NCBI RefSeq assembly: GCF_937898925.1
Contig: NZ_CALDKF010000067.1
Location: 1-57,228 of the forward strand
Reading direction: 5' to 3'
Length of the DNA: 57,228 nt
Source: an uncultured Methanobrevibacter sp.
GTDB taxonomy: Archaea; Methanobacteriota; Methanobacteria; Methanobacteriales; Methanobacteriaceae
Part shown: positions 7,814 to 16,716 of the stretch, in pieces
Numbering within the stretch: the stretch's first letter is position 1
How the letters are laid out: every line of letters starts with the position of its first letter
Made by a program: the position numbers and the translations under genes
Notes under the pieces: generated by a model
What the model saw: the letters and a program-made list of their open reading frames with translations, nothing else
The model's database searches: none
What the model was told of the DNA's origin: nothing

Positions 7814-9964
7814 ATGGGAAATCCTAAAATATCCGTAATAATACCTATTTATAATGTTGAAGAATATATCGAAGATACATTAAATTCTTTATTAAATCAA
7901 ACCATCATAAAAGATATGGAAATTTTAATGATTGATGATGGTAGTTTTGATGGTTCTAGATACATAATAGAGAAATATGCACTAGACTATGAAAACTTTT
8001 ATGCATACCATAAAGAGAATGAAGGTCCTGGTATCGCAAGAAATTTAGGTATTGATTTGGCAAAGGGGGAATATATCCATTTTTTAGACTCTGATGATTA
8101 CGTCTTGCCAACTACATATGAAAGGGCATATGAAATAGCTAAAAATAATAATTCAGATTTTCTTAGTTTATTTGGCGTTAGAATGAGAAGATACAATATC
8201 ACTGATAGTTACATTTACAATAATGCTTTTAAAAACATCATAGGTACAATTGATTCCGCAAAGCTTGAGGATATGCCAGAACTCATATGGGATACCTTTG
8301 TCACAAATAAACTTTATAAAAAAGAATTTTTAGAAAAAAACCATTTGAAATTCATTAAAGAAAAAAAGTATTATGAAGATGTTATATTTGCTTTAGGGGC
8401 ATATGGCCTTGCAGAAAAAATCTCATTGACAAAAGAAATTTTCTATTATTGGAGGAAAAGAGAAAATTCTAATTTTTCAATTACCCAACAGTATAGTGAT
8501 ATAAAAAATTTTAAAGATCGTATAAATATGATCAATTCATGTTACGAAATAGCTGAAAATGCAAATTTTAATGATGATATTAAAAATGAATTGTTTTTTA
8601 GATGGATTAATTATGATTTGAATATTTACTTAAGAATCTTTTATGAATATGATGAGAAATATTATCAGGAAATATTTGAGGAAATAAATAAAATTTTAAA
8701 TATCATTCCAGCAGAAATGTTGGAAAGTTTAAATTCTGCAAAAAGAATTATGTATAAAATGATTAAAAATAAGGATTATATCGGTTTAAAAAATTTTTCA
8801 AAAAAATATAAAGAATTAATGAAAAATCCTCATATTCCAGATGGTCTAGATGATGACTACATAAAATACATAGATTTTAAAAAAGATGCAGAATATGAAA
8901 AACTTATTGTAAAAAGAGAAGAAATTACTTTTGATGACGAGAGTATTTATATAAATTTTAATGAAAAAATAAATTATTTAAATTATAATTATCCTCACGA
9001 AACAAAAGCAAAACTTGTTGACAGAAATAACAATGAATATTCTTTAGAAGTTTATGAAAAAATAGACGATGAAGTTACTTCAGAAGAGAAACTAAAACAA
9101 ATTATCATTCCTATCGATTTGCTTTTTGAAAAAGATCATTTGAAAATTAAGATAGAATATATAACAGCCGATTTCAAAAAAGAATCTTTTTTAATAAATT
9201 CAAAAAGAGAAATAATAGAATTTGAAAATTTTGATGTAGAAATTGGGATTGAAACCAACAGATTATTTTTCATGAACATACGCCCAACTAACAATTTAAA
9301 TATGCAGATACATGATATTGAATTTGATAATGGCATTTTTAAATTATATGGGGTTTCAAATGAAAGAATAGATAATATGTTTCTTGAAAATGTAATAAGT
9401 TTTGAAAAGATCTATTATCAAGTTGAATCCGAAAAGGAAGATGATGATGAATTTAATATTAAGTTTACCATTCCATATGTAGATATTTTAAATGCCCCCG
9501 TAAGAAAATGGGAAATAAAAGTAGATGGAACATTTAAAATTATTGAACTTAATAAAAGATATGAATTCTATAGTCAACATACAAAAATATACTTTGTAAA
9601 TACTAGAAATAAGTTTCTAGTATCAAATGATTTCTATAATATATTTGATGAGTTATATGAGAATAATATTGAAATATATGAATTAACTAATGATAAGAAA
9701 GAATTAAAAATATCCAATAGAACATTAATCAAAGAAAACAAAAAATTAACAAAAAAGAATAAAAATCTAACAAACAAAAACAAAAAATTAACAAAAAAGA
9801 ATAAAAATCTAACAAACAAAAATACTAATTTAACTGAAAAAAACAAAATTTTAAAACAAAATAATGATAAACTTAAAAAGAAAAACATTAAATTAGAAAA
9901 GAAAATTGAAGAGTACAAATCAAGACTTGCAGTTAGATTGGCAGATAAAATGAAAAATATTTAG
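7814..9964 (+). CDS. family 2 glycosyltransferase with C-terminal coiled coil
   Basis: 716 aa. The first 230 residues form a GT-A glycosyltransferase: ISVIIPIYNVEEYIEDTLNS, DDGSFDGSRYI, GPGIARNLGI and HFLDSDDYVLP carry the nucleotide-sugar and metal (DxD) motifs of GT2. Residues about 360-610 are beta-rich and resemble the accessory domain of teichoic-acid-type transferases, though this is uncertain. Residues about 615-705 are a Lys/Asn-rich heptad coiled coil with Leu every seventh residue, including an exact 42-bp DNA duplication. No membrane span is visible, so it probably works at the inner face of the membrane, perhaps as an oligomer held by the coiled coil. ATG 7814 follows a GTGAA-type ribosome binding site. 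It fits the surface-polymer cluster; the sugar is unknown. Confidence 0.85.
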   Translation: MGNPKISVIIPIYNVEEYIEDTLNSLLNQTIIKDMEILMIDDGSFDGSRYIIEKYALDYENFYAYHKENEGPGIARNLGIDLAKGEYIHFLDSDDYVLPTTYERAYEIAKNNNSDFLSLFGVRMRRYNITDSYIYNNAFKNIIGTIDSAKLEDMPELIWDTFVTNKLYKKEFLEKNHLKFIKEKKYYEDVIFALGAYGLAEKISLTKEIFYYWRKRENSNFSITQQYSDIKNFKDRINMINSCYEIAENANFNDDIKNELFFRWINYDLNIYLRIFYEYDEKYYQEIFEEINKILNIIPAEMLESLNSAKRIMYKMIKNKDYIGLKNFSKKYKELMKNPHIPDGLDDDYIKYIDFKKDAEYEKLIVKREEITFDDESIYINFNEKINYLNYNYPHETKAKLVDRNNNEYSLEVYEKIDDEVTSEEKLKQIIIPIDLLFEKDHLKIKIEYITADFKKESFLINSKREIIEFENFDVEIGIETNRLFFMNIRPTNNLNMQIHDIEFDNGIFKLYGVSNERIDNMFLENVISFEKIYYQVESEKEDDDEFNIKFTIPYVDILNAPVRKWEIKVDGTFKIIELNKRYEFYSQHTKIYFVNTRNKFLVSNDFYNIFDELYENNIEIYELTNDKKELKISNRTLIKENKKLTKKNKNLTNKNKKLTKKNKNLTNKNTNLTEKNKILKQNNDKLKKKNIKLEKKIEEYKSRLAVRLADKMKNI
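9739..9822 (+). repeat. exact tandem duplication of 42 bp inside the glycosyltransferase coiled coil
   Basis: Positions 9739-9780 and 9781-9822 are identical. Each copy encodes two heptads of the pattern N-K-x-L-T-x-K, so the duplication adds 14 residues in phase with the coiled coil. Perfect identity implies a recent slippage or recombination event, and copy number may vary between strains. Confidence 0.9.
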
Positions 9965-10017
9965 TCATTGAAAATTATAGAATTATTCAAAAAATTTATG
10001 TTTATAAATGTGATAGA

Positions 10018-10785
10018 ATGATAGGTGTTATATTATCAGCAGGAATGGGTACAAGACTGATGCCCCTCACTAAAGATATTCCAAAAACATTATTGAAAAT
10101 AAATGAAGTCACTTTGCTTGAAAGAATGATTAAAAACTGCATCGATGCAGAAATAAGCAAATTCATAGTGGTAGTTGGCTACAACAAGGAAAAAGTCATT
10201 GACTTATGTCCTGAAATAGCTGAAAAGTATGATATAGAAATAAAGGCCATTGCAAACGAAAAATACGATGTCACCAACACTTCCGTATCAACATACATTG
10301 CAAGCAGTTTCATTGAGGAAAACGATCTGGATGACTTTGTCTTAATCAATGGAGACAATGTTGTTGACCCTGAAATAATTTCCAGAATAGCCGATTCAAA
10401 CAATACAGGAATGATAATCGATAACTTCAAGGAACTTGATGAAGAATCTTTCAAGCTTATAATTGATGATGAATCATTCAATGAAGACAAGACAATGGCT
10501 AACGGCAAGATCAATTCAATTGGAAAAGGGTTGGATATCCCATCATCCACTGGAGAATTCATAGGAGTCTCTAAGGTAATAGCTGAAGATATTCCTGTTT
10601 TCAATAGGATTTTAGAGGAATTGATTCAAGAAGATCCTCAAAATTATTATGATTATGCATACAAGGACTTAAGTGAAATCAAAACCATAGACTTTGTCTT
10701 GACAAACGGCCTTAAATGGACTGAAATAGATGACCATAAGGATTGGGAAAATGCACAAAAGCTTGTAAAAGAATTGGAAGGATAG
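10018..10785 (+). CDS. LicC/PntC-like nucleotidyltransferase (cytidylyltransferase type)
   Basis: 255 aa. The N-terminal signature LSAGMGTRLMPLTKDIPKTL is the nucleotide-binding loop of the NTP_transferase family, and INGDNVVDPEI supplies the metal-binding Asp. The short single-domain form resembles LicC-type cytidylyltransferases, which activate phosphocholine with CTP, and the related enzymes that make CMP-aminoethylphosphonate. The aminotransferase and LicD-type transferases of the same cluster support such a role; a sugar-1-phosphate nucleotidyltransferase is the alternative. GTGATAG just upstream of ATG 10018 serves as ribosome binding site. From here on the genes look less A-rich than the preceding 9 kb, judged by eye. 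The next gene starts 27 bases after this stop. Confidence 0.8.
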   Translation: MIGVILSAGMGTRLMPLTKDIPKTLLKINEVTLLERMIKNCIDAEISKFIVVVGYNKEKVIDLCPEIAEKYDIEIKAIANEKYDVTNTSVSTYIASSFIEENDLDDFVLINGDNVVDPEIISRIADSNNTGMIIDNFKELDEESFKLIIDDESFNEDKTMANGKINSIGKGLDIPSSTGEFIGVSKVIAEDIPVFNRILEELIQEDPQNYYDYAYKDLSEIKTIDFVLTNGLKWTEIDDHKDWENAQKLVKELEG

Positions 10786-10811
10786 AAGACTTAAAACAAA
10801 TAGAAGGTATA

Positions 10812-12014
10812 ATGATGGTGAACTTTAAAAAAATCATGAAGGATATTGCTAAATACTCTGTAAGAGCTGTTTACATATTGGAATCATACATTATCCCTTC
10901 AAATGAAAAGGTCATCCTATTTGAATCAAGCAGTGGCCGCAATTATGCAGGAAGCCCAAGATACATCTACGAAGAGATGGTAAATCAAGGCCTTGATGAT
11001 GAGTACAAATGCGTATGGTCCCTTTCAAATACAGACATTGAAATTCCTGGAAAGGCAATCAAGGTGAAAAGGTCCTTTTTCAAATACTTATTCTATACTC
11101 TAAGAAGCGGTGTCTGGGTCCTTGACTCAAGGCATTTGTATTACCTAAGGAAAAACAAGAATACACGATACATCCAGACATGGCATGGAACCCCATTTAA
11201 GAAATTGGGATTGGATATGGATGTACTGGACATGAGCGGAAATACCGATGTTGAAAGGTATCGTGAAGACTTCAAAAGGAATACAAGAGAGTGGCAATAC
11301 CTTCTCTCACAAAATGAATACTCCTCCGAAATATTCAGAAAGGCATTTGACTTCAAGGGTGAAATGCTCGAAATAGGATATCCTAGAAATGACGTCTTGT
11401 TTGAAAAGAACAATGAATCAGACATTGCGGAAATTAAGGAGAAGCTCAATATTCCAAAAGACAGGAAAGTGATCCTATATGCCCCAACCTGGAGAGACAA
11501 CCAGTACACAAAGGCAGGGGAATACAAGTTTGCAAGCACTATGGATTTTGATGCATTGCATGAAAACTTCAAGGATGACTTTACCTTGATAGTCAAGTTC
11601 CACTATTTGGTAAAGGACAAAAGCATTGACTGGAGCAAATACGATGACTTCATTATAGAATGCGATGAGGAATGGGACATTCAGGAACTTTACCTCATTT
11701 CAGACATCATGATAACAGACTATTCATCTGTCATGTTCGACTATGCCATATTGAAAAGGCCTATGATCTATTTCACTTATGACATTGACGATTACACTAA
11801 AAACGTTAGGTCATTCTATTTTGACATTTTTGAAGAAGCGCCAGGACCTAAAGTCGAGACAAATGAGGAATTGATTGAGCTACTGAAGAATTTTGATGTC
11901 AATGCCTACAATGATGAGTTTGGTGAAAAGTACAGAAAATTCAATGAGAAATACAATCAGTTCGATGATGGAACCGCTTCAAAAAAAGTTGTGGAATTGA
12001 TTAAAGGCAATTAA
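10812..12014 (+). CDS. CDP-glycerol glycerophosphotransferase family protein (TagF-like)
   Basis: About 400 aa. Hallmarks of the family are RYIQTWHGTPFKKLG (catalytic His region), SEIFRKAF, ILYAPTWRDN, and MITDYSSVMFDYAI near the C-terminus. These enzymes transfer glycerol- or ribitol-phosphate, or related alcohol-phosphates, from a CDP donor onto a lipid-linked or glycan acceptor at the cytoplasmic membrane. The protein has no large N-terminal extension, so it is a single-domain form. ATG 10812 (or 10815) is chosen because AGAAGGT lies directly upstream; the longer frame from 10743 would overlap the previous gene by 43 bases and adds an unrelated N-terminus. It closes the surface-polymer cluster and is followed by a hairpin terminator. 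Confidence 0.85.
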   Translation: MMVNFKKIMKDIAKYSVRAVYILESYIIPSNEKVILFESSSGRNYAGSPRYIYEEMVNQGLDDEYKCVWSLSNTDIEIPGKAIKVKRSFFKYLFYTLRSGVWVLDSRHLYYLRKNKNTRYIQTWHGTPFKKLGLDMDVLDMSGNTDVERYREDFKRNTREWQYLLSQNEYSSEIFRKAFDFKGEMLEIGYPRNDVLFEKNNESDIAEIKEKLNIPKDRKVILYAPTWRDNQYTKAGEYKFASTMDFDALHENFKDDFTLIVKFHYLVKDKSIDWSKYDDFIIECDEEWDIQELYLISDIMITDYSSVMFDYAILKRPMIYFTYDIDDYTKNVRSFYFDIFEEAPGPKVETNEELIELLKNFDVNAYNDEFGEKYRKFNEKYNQFDDGTASKKVVELIKGN

Positions 12015-12029
12015 TCAATCTCCAAAAAA

Positions 12030-12050
12030 GTAGCTAACGATAATGGCTAC
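12030..12050. terminator. hairpin between convergent genes
   Basis: GTAGCTA at 12030-12036 can pair with TGGCTAC at 12044-12050 (seven pairs including one G-T), with a 7-base loop. It lies in the 68-base gap between the TagF-like gene and the convergent radical SAM gene, flanked by A- and T-runs, so it may stop transcription in both directions. Confidence 0.45.
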
Positions 12051-12082
12051 TATCAAAAATAAAAAAACATTCTTTTTATTTA

Positions 12083-13108
12083 TCATTTCAAAACAAAATT
12101 CAACTTATGGCCGCAATTGGCACAATGGCCATTTTCTATTCTATTTTTATCTCTGTTGCAATACCTTTCCCTTGCAATGAGAAGCTCACCGCAATTAGGG
12201 CAATAGCTATTGTTGTCAGCAGGCATGTTTCCCAAATAAACGTATTCAATTCCCATATCAACAGCTATTTCCTTAGCCCTTATGAGATAATCTATTTTTG
12301 TAGGACTCTTGTCGCTCATCTTATGCATTGGGAAAAACCTTGAAAAGTGAATGGGAACATCCTCTCCCAATTCATCCAATACGAAACTGCAGATTGACCT
12401 TATGTGATCCTCATCAGTGTTCAGGTCATTGATCAGTAAGGTTGTTATTTCCAAATGTGACTTGCTTTGATGAATGGCATGCAGATTGTCAAGTACAATG
12501 TCCAATTTGCCTCCACATATTTCCCTATATAGATTGTCATCAAAGAACTTCAAGTCAATGTTGAATGCATCAATGAATTTTAAAGTTTCGCTCAAGGACT
12601 CTTCACTCATATAGCCATTTGAAACATATACATTTTTAAGATTTTCCTTATGTGAAATCAAAGAGGTTTCACGGGCGAAGTCAAAGTATAGTGTAGGTTC
12701 ATTATAGGTCCAAGAAATCGATAGGCAATTGTCATTAATGGCATTTTTAACGATGTTTTCTGGCAGTATTTTAGTTGAGTTGAATTCATCATAAGAATTC
12801 ATGGATAACATATAGTTCTGACAGTTCAAACATGAGAAATTACACCCAAAACCACCTATTGAGTATGTTGAAGAACCAGGCAAAAAGTGATAGAGAGGCT
12901 TCTTTTCGATAGGATCAGTGTGGCAAGAAGCGATTCTCTGATAGTTGATTGAAAACAATTTTCCATCCATGTTTTTTTGAGTCTTGCAGAACCCTAAACC
13001 ACCATCAGCTATTCTGCACATCCTACCGCATAGATTGCATTGGACTGTTTTTTCAGCTGATGAATTATCTTCATATAGTTTAGTGTAAAAGCTGGATTCC
13101 TTCATCAT
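12083..13108 (-). CDS. amrS: AmmeMemoRadiSam-system radical SAM enzyme
   Basis: 341 aa. The N-terminus has a Cys-rich segment (CNLCGRMC, GLGFCKTQ), followed by GGFGCNFSCLNCQN, where CxxxCxxC binds the radical SAM 4Fe-4S cluster, and SWTYNEPTLYFDFA. The C-terminus is a zinc ribbon (CPNCGELL, CANCGHKL). This layout matches the pyruvate-formate-lyase-activase-like AmrS family found with AMMECR1 and Memo proteins; those partners are not in the window. ATG 13108 (or 13105) follows CAGGTG, a good ribosome binding site. The chemistry of the system is only partly understood, so the substrate is left open. It is convergent with the TagF-like gene and 76 bases downstream of thiL on the same strand. Confidence 0.9.
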   Translation of the reverse strand: MMKESSFYTKLYEDNSSAEKTVQCNLCGRMCRIADGGLGFCKTQKNMDGKLFSINYQRIASCHTDPIEKKPLYHFLPGSSTYSIGGFGCNFSCLNCQNYMLSMNSYDEFNSTKILPENIVKNAINDNCLSISWTYNEPTLYFDFARETSLISHKENLKNVYVSNGYMSEESLSETLKFIDAFNIDLKFFDDNLYREICGGKLDIVLDNLHAIHQSKSHLEITTLLINDLNTDEDHIRSICSFVLDELGEDVPIHFSRFFPMHKMSDKSPTKIDYLIRAKEIAVDMGIEYVYLGNMPADNNSYCPNCGELLIARERYCNRDKNRIENGHCANCGHKLNFVLK

Positions 13109-13184
13109 GAAAACACCTGATAGATTTGTTAGAAATTTTATGACATGGGATAAATTCTATTAATGAAACAAGGTTAAGCATTGT

Positions 13185-14306
13185 CTATTTGAGATGTTGA
13201 TAACCTCTTGAGCTTATTTTTTCAATCTGACCATTTGAGAGTACTATTTCAACTGTATTATTGTCAGTGATTTCACCTATAACATAATAATTCATTTCTG
13301 TTGACAATTGATCCTTAATTTCTTCGTTTATTGTAAACAGAAATTCAAAATCCTCACCTACATGTAGGAACAGGTCAAGGTAACTTAAATCCAATATATT
13401 GGCTATTTCCTTGAATCCATCCTCTACAGGAAGCTTTTCCTCATAGATTCTTATTCCTTTAGTATAGGAATTTGATGAATTGCTGTCATGACAATACTTT
13501 TTATCTGAATTCAAGATTTCATAAAATTCGCTTGCAAGACCATCTGTAATGTCTGTTGCAGAAATTCTATTTTTGGCTATGTTATGTTCTCTTAAAATAT
13601 GGCCTTCATCATATTTCGCTTCTGGCTTTAATGCCTTTAGAAGAGCCAAATCAATGATTGTTGAATCTATTTCCTTGATTTTTTCTATCTTTTCCTGATA
13701 GAGATTTAGGTCTTTTTCCTTAAGGGCCAACAATTCAAAGCCAAGTGCGGCATATCCCAATTCATCGCTTATGCAAACCAGGTCTCCCTTTTCAAATCCG
13801 TATTTCATCAAGGCCTTATTTTTGTCAACCTGGCCAATGGCTGTTCCTGAAATTATTATCTCATTTGCCTCGTTGGTGTCGCCACCAATAAGAGGAATGT
13901 TGTAATTGTCACAAGCCCTGATGACTCCACAGATCAAATCATCAAAGTCATCCAGCAGCATGTCTTTTGGAATGGCTATGTTCAATAGGAATCCTATGTT
14001 TTCTGCACCCATGCTAGCAAGGTCGCTTACATTGACCACTACTGACTTGTATCCCATTTGAAAATAAGTCATGCCTTTTGGGAAGTGGCTTGATTGAATC
14101 AGCATGTCTGTAGAAGAGACCAAATAGCTATTGTCATCCATATCAACATTTGTAAGTGCAGAATCGTCTCCAATTGATGTGGCAAAGTTGGAAAGGTCAG
14201 TGTTGTTGTCAAATCCACAAGATGAACATGTTCTGGATTTTTCTATTATTCTTTCAATAAGGCCTTTCTCACCAATTTCAGAGACTTTGATTTGGCTTGA
14301 TTTCAT
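13185..14306 (-). CDS. thiL: thiamine-monophosphate kinase
   Basis: 373 aa, somewhat longer than the usual 310-340. ATP-dependent phosphorylation of thiamine monophosphate to thiamine diphosphate is the last step of cofactor synthesis. AIR-synthase-fold motifs are present: IGDDSALT, VVNVSDLASMGAEN, LIGGDTNEA, GTAIGQVDKN and HVGEDFEFLF. The extra length lies mainly in the region after EIDSTIIDLALLKAL and around the Ser/Asn-rich segment before the C-terminus. No ribosome binding site precedes ATG 14306, but TTTATATT about 25 bases upstream looks like a TATA box, so the mRNA may be leaderless. Confidence 0.93.
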   Translation of the reverse strand: MKSSQIKVSEIGEKGLIERIIEKSRTCSSCGFDNNTDLSNFATSIGDDSALTNVDMDDNSYLVSSTDMLIQSSHFPKGMTYFQMGYKSVVVNVSDLASMGAENIGFLLNIAIPKDMLLDDFDDLICGVIRACDNYNIPLIGGDTNEANEIIISGTAIGQVDKNKALMKYGFEKGDLVCISDELGYAALGFELLALKEKDLNLYQEKIEKIKEIDSTIIDLALLKALKPEAKYDEGHILREHNIAKNRISATDITDGLASEFYEILNSDKKYCHDSNSSNSYTKGIRIYEEKLPVEDGFKEIANILDLSYLDLFLHVGEDFEFLFTINEEIKDQLSTEMNYYVIGEITDNNTVEIVLSNGQIEKISSRGYQHLK

Positions 14307-14382
14307 ATGAAAGTATTTGATTTTTTTAATATAAAAAATGTTTTAAAAAAAGAGTAAAATTTTAGGAAAAAATATAATTGAA

Positions 14383-14859
14383 CTAGAAAATCAGGGACTT
14401 GAACTGTTTTTTCATGCAAATGCACAAATCGTCTCCTTCAAAGATGCCGAAATTATCGACAATTTCATAATCCAGTTTTCTATAGAGATTGATTGCTGCC
14501 TCATTGTCCTTGCCTGTTTCAATAACAGAGTACTTGAAATTCTCTTCCATTGCCAATTTTTCAAGCTGCTTTATAAGCTTATATGCAATCCCTTTTCTTC
14601 TGTATCTCTTCTTGACATAGACCCTTCTGATTTCGATTGTGTCCTTGTCAATCAATCTGAAGCTTGCACATGCAATCGGCCTTCCCCAATTCAAGGCAAG
14701 GATTACAATATGTGGATCTGTCAATGCATTGTAGTCCAAATATCTTTCAACCACATCCCCAAGCTTGAAGAAGTATTCATTGTCCAGCTGCCTTGTAAGC
14801 TCAATGAACCTTTCATCCTTTTCGTTTGTAATGACTGATTCCATATTACCACATATCAT
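14383..14859 (-). CDS. GNAT-family N-acetyltransferase
   Basis: 158 aa. The acetyl-CoA-binding segment RRVYVKKRYRRKGIAYKLIK and the later SVIETGKDNEAAINLYRKLDY are classic GNAT motifs A and B. The start ATG overlaps the stop of the upstream deaminase gene by 4 bases (ATGA), so the two are translationally coupled. The substrate is unknown; the spacing of motifs resembles small-molecule or protein N-terminal acetyltransferases of the YitI/RimI kind. The protein is soluble, with no membrane segment visible. Confidence 0.85.
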   Translation of the reverse strand: MICGNMESVITNEKDERFIELTRQLDNEYFFKLGDVVERYLDYNALTDPHIVILALNWGRPIACASFRLIDKDTIEIRRVYVKKRYRRKGIAYKLIKQLEKLAMEENFKYSVIETGKDNEAAINLYRKLDYEIVDNFGIFEGDDLCICMKKQFKSLIF

Positions 14860-15323
14860 TTCTTTAGTTCTGTAGTGTTTCCTACCTTTGCAAGCTCACG
14901 CTCCCAAACTCCTGGGTTTTCACTTACAAAGCTTTCAAATAGCTCCTTGCATCTTGAATCGTTTAGAACGATGATTTCAACATCATTGTCCTTCAACAGA
15001 TCTTCAGCACCCATCAAGGTTGTGTTGTCACCTATAACAACTTTTGGAATATTGTATAGGAGCACTGCTCCAGAACACATTGGACAAGGTGAAAGTGTTG
15101 TATAAATGGTGCATTTTCTATAATCATCATAATCAAGGCCCTTTGCATTTTCAATTGCATCCATTTCACCATGAAGAATTACTGAATCGTTCTGTATAAG
15201 TCTGTTATGGCCTCTGGATATTACTTCATCATCCTTTACAAGAACTGCACCAATAGGTATTCCACCTTCAGACAATGATATTTCAGCCTCCTTGATTGCT
15301 TCATCCATAAACTTCTTATGCAT
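14856..15323 (-). CDS. cytosine/nucleoside deaminase family protein
   Basis: About 155 aa. The zinc-dependent CDA fold is shown by ILHGEMDAIENA (His ligand and catalytic Glu) and LSPCPMCSGAVLLYNIP (two Cys ligands). The spacing and VVIGDNTTLMGAEDLL resemble yeast-type cytosine deaminase and tRNA/guanine deaminases more than cytidine deaminase. Likely role: hydrolytic deamination of a free base in pyrimidine or purine salvage. ATG 15323 is preferred because GGGG lies just upstream with suitable spacing; ATG 15335 would add four residues and has no ribosome binding site. It is the first gene of a two-gene operon with the GNAT gene. Confidence 0.85.
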   Translation of the reverse strand: MHKKFMDEAIKEAEISLSEGGIPIGAVLVKDDEVISRGHNRLIQNDSVILHGEMDAIENAKGLDYDDYRKCTIYTTLSPCPMCSGAVLLYNIPKVVIGDNTTLMGAEDLLKDNDVEIIVLNDSRCKELFESFVSENPGVWERELAKVGNTTELKK

Positions 15324-15489
15324 AAAATACCCCATGATTTAGTTTTATGATATTTCAATATTATATTTAAAAAAAGACCATTAATAATTTTTACTAAAAG
15401 AGGATAGAAATTGAAAAAAAGAAAAAAAGACCAAGAGTATAGAAAAAACACTACATTTAAAAAAAAGAAATAAGGGAATTAGAATATGA

Positions 15490-16473
15490 TTATTCTAATG
15501 CCTTTTTAACCATATCTTCAAGGATTTCGATTAAGATGTCATCATCACAGATTGGGTCTGGGTATAATATTTCCCCATCAAATTCCATTTTGACATCGTC
15601 ATGGCCATGATGATGGTGATGATGTCCATGAGAATGACTATGGCCGTGATCATGGTCGTGGTCGTGACTGTGATCATGGTCATGAGAGTGAGAATGCCCA
15701 TGGTCATGATGATGGTGATGGTGATGGCCAGTTCCATCATCTTCAATGAATCCTAAAATTGTTGGAATGTCCCTTGTGGTGTGTGCTCCAGGAGCAATGA
15801 ACACTGGAACGACAACCAGTCTTTCAACTTCGTTTTCGCTTACAAGCTTGTTGATTGAAGTTGGAATGTTAGGGTCTACAAGTTCCATGAATCCAAAGTC
15901 ACATGGATAATCAGTTTGAGCTTCAAATTGTCCAAATAAGTCTGTAATGAACTCTTTGCTGTAATTCAATCTGCTTCCGTGCACCACCAATAATACTCCG
16001 GTTTTTGCATCTGCGTCAAGCTCTGACTCTTCAAGTGCGCCGCTTATTTTATTGTTGATTATTTTCAATAGCTTTGGATTAGGGCCTATTGGACCTAATA
16101 AGTCTAATTCTCCATCGAAATCAACCTCTTCAAGACCGTATAAGTAATGTCCTTCAGGATAGTTTCCATCAGGCTGTCTTGGGTCCACTTCCTTAGGCTC
16201 AAGGCCAAGAATGATCGGTATGTCAATGTTAGTGTGAATTCCTGCAGCCAAAAATACAGGAGTGGCTATAATGCGCTTTAAATCAGGGTTACGTTCCTTT
16301 AAAATTTCAATTGCCTGTGGCAAGTTTGGCTTTGCAACTTTCATGTAGCCTACTTCAGCATCAAATTCTGTCTTTGCCTTGAATTTAGCGCATATATTTT
16401 TAAAAACTTCCTCTGCATAGGGAAGAGTACTTCCATGACTTAATAATAATACGGCAGTATCTTCATAACTCAT
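15490..16473 (-). CDS. cfbA: two-domain CbiX/CfbA-type sirohydrochlorin chelatase with His-rich insert
   Basis: 327 aa. Two homologous CbiX domains are fused: LLLSHGS with FLAAGIHTNIDIPIILG in the first, LLVVHGSR with FIAPGAHTTRDIPTILG in the second, each supplying the metal-binding His pair. After domain 2, about 44 residues are almost only His, Asp, Gly and Ser, a likely nickel or cobalt store. Archaeal CfbA, which inserts nickel into sirohydrochlorin on the way to coenzyme F430, is normally a short homodimer; CbiX inserts cobalt for B12. Which metal is used here cannot be read from sequence, but a methanogen needs the nickel step. ATG 16473 is chosen because the upstream GTGAT fits a ribosome binding site better than a start. 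Confidence 0.85.
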   Translation of the reverse strand: MSYEDTAVLLLSHGSTLPYAEEVFKNICAKFKAKTEFDAEVGYMKVAKPNLPQAIEILKERNPDLKRIIATPVFLAAGIHTNIDIPIILGLEPKEVDPRQPDGNYPEGHYLYGLEEVDFDGELDLLGPIGPNPKLLKIINNKISGALEESELDADAKTGVLLVVHGSRLNYSKEFITDLFGQFEAQTDYPCDFGFMELVDPNIPTSINKLVSENEVERLVVVPVFIAPGAHTTRDIPTILGFIEDDGTGHHHHHHHDHGHSHSHDHDHSHDHDHDHGHSHSHGHHHHHHGHDDVKMEFDGEILYPDPICDDDILIEILEDMVKKALE

Positions 16474-16716
16474 AATAATCACATATAAATATTATCAATA
16501 TATTCCATATTCCATGATTAGTAATACTTTAATAAAACCATCATAAAACTGAAAATTCCTCGTGAATTTTACTTAAATTGTTTTATACTATAAATTATTG
16601 CTTTATAGTTAATAAACTTTGTTAATAATTAATTAAATTAAAATTAAGATAATTTCTAAGTAATAATATTTTAATAAAAATATTAAAAAAAGTATTACTA
16701 AAGATTTATAAAAAAT

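Noticed and set aside
9634..9918. Phe/Leu-rich 94-codon frame on the minus strand
   Set aside because: It is the complement of the Lys/Asn-rich coiled coil and has no ribosome binding site.
10743..10811. Upstream start for the TagF-like gene overlapping the cytidylyltransferase
   Set aside because: The extra residues are out-of-frame coding of the previous gene, and AGAAGGT before 10812 marks the start.
15601..15725. Short repeats resembling a repeat array in the His-rich tract
   Set aside because: The CATGATG-type periodicity comes from His/Asp codons in one protein, with no spacer-repeat structure, so it is not CRISPR.
15531..15746. 71-codon Met/Thr/Ile-rich frame inside the chelatase gene
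   Set aside because: It is a frame-shifted reading of the His/Asp-rich codons (CAT/GAT) of the real gene.
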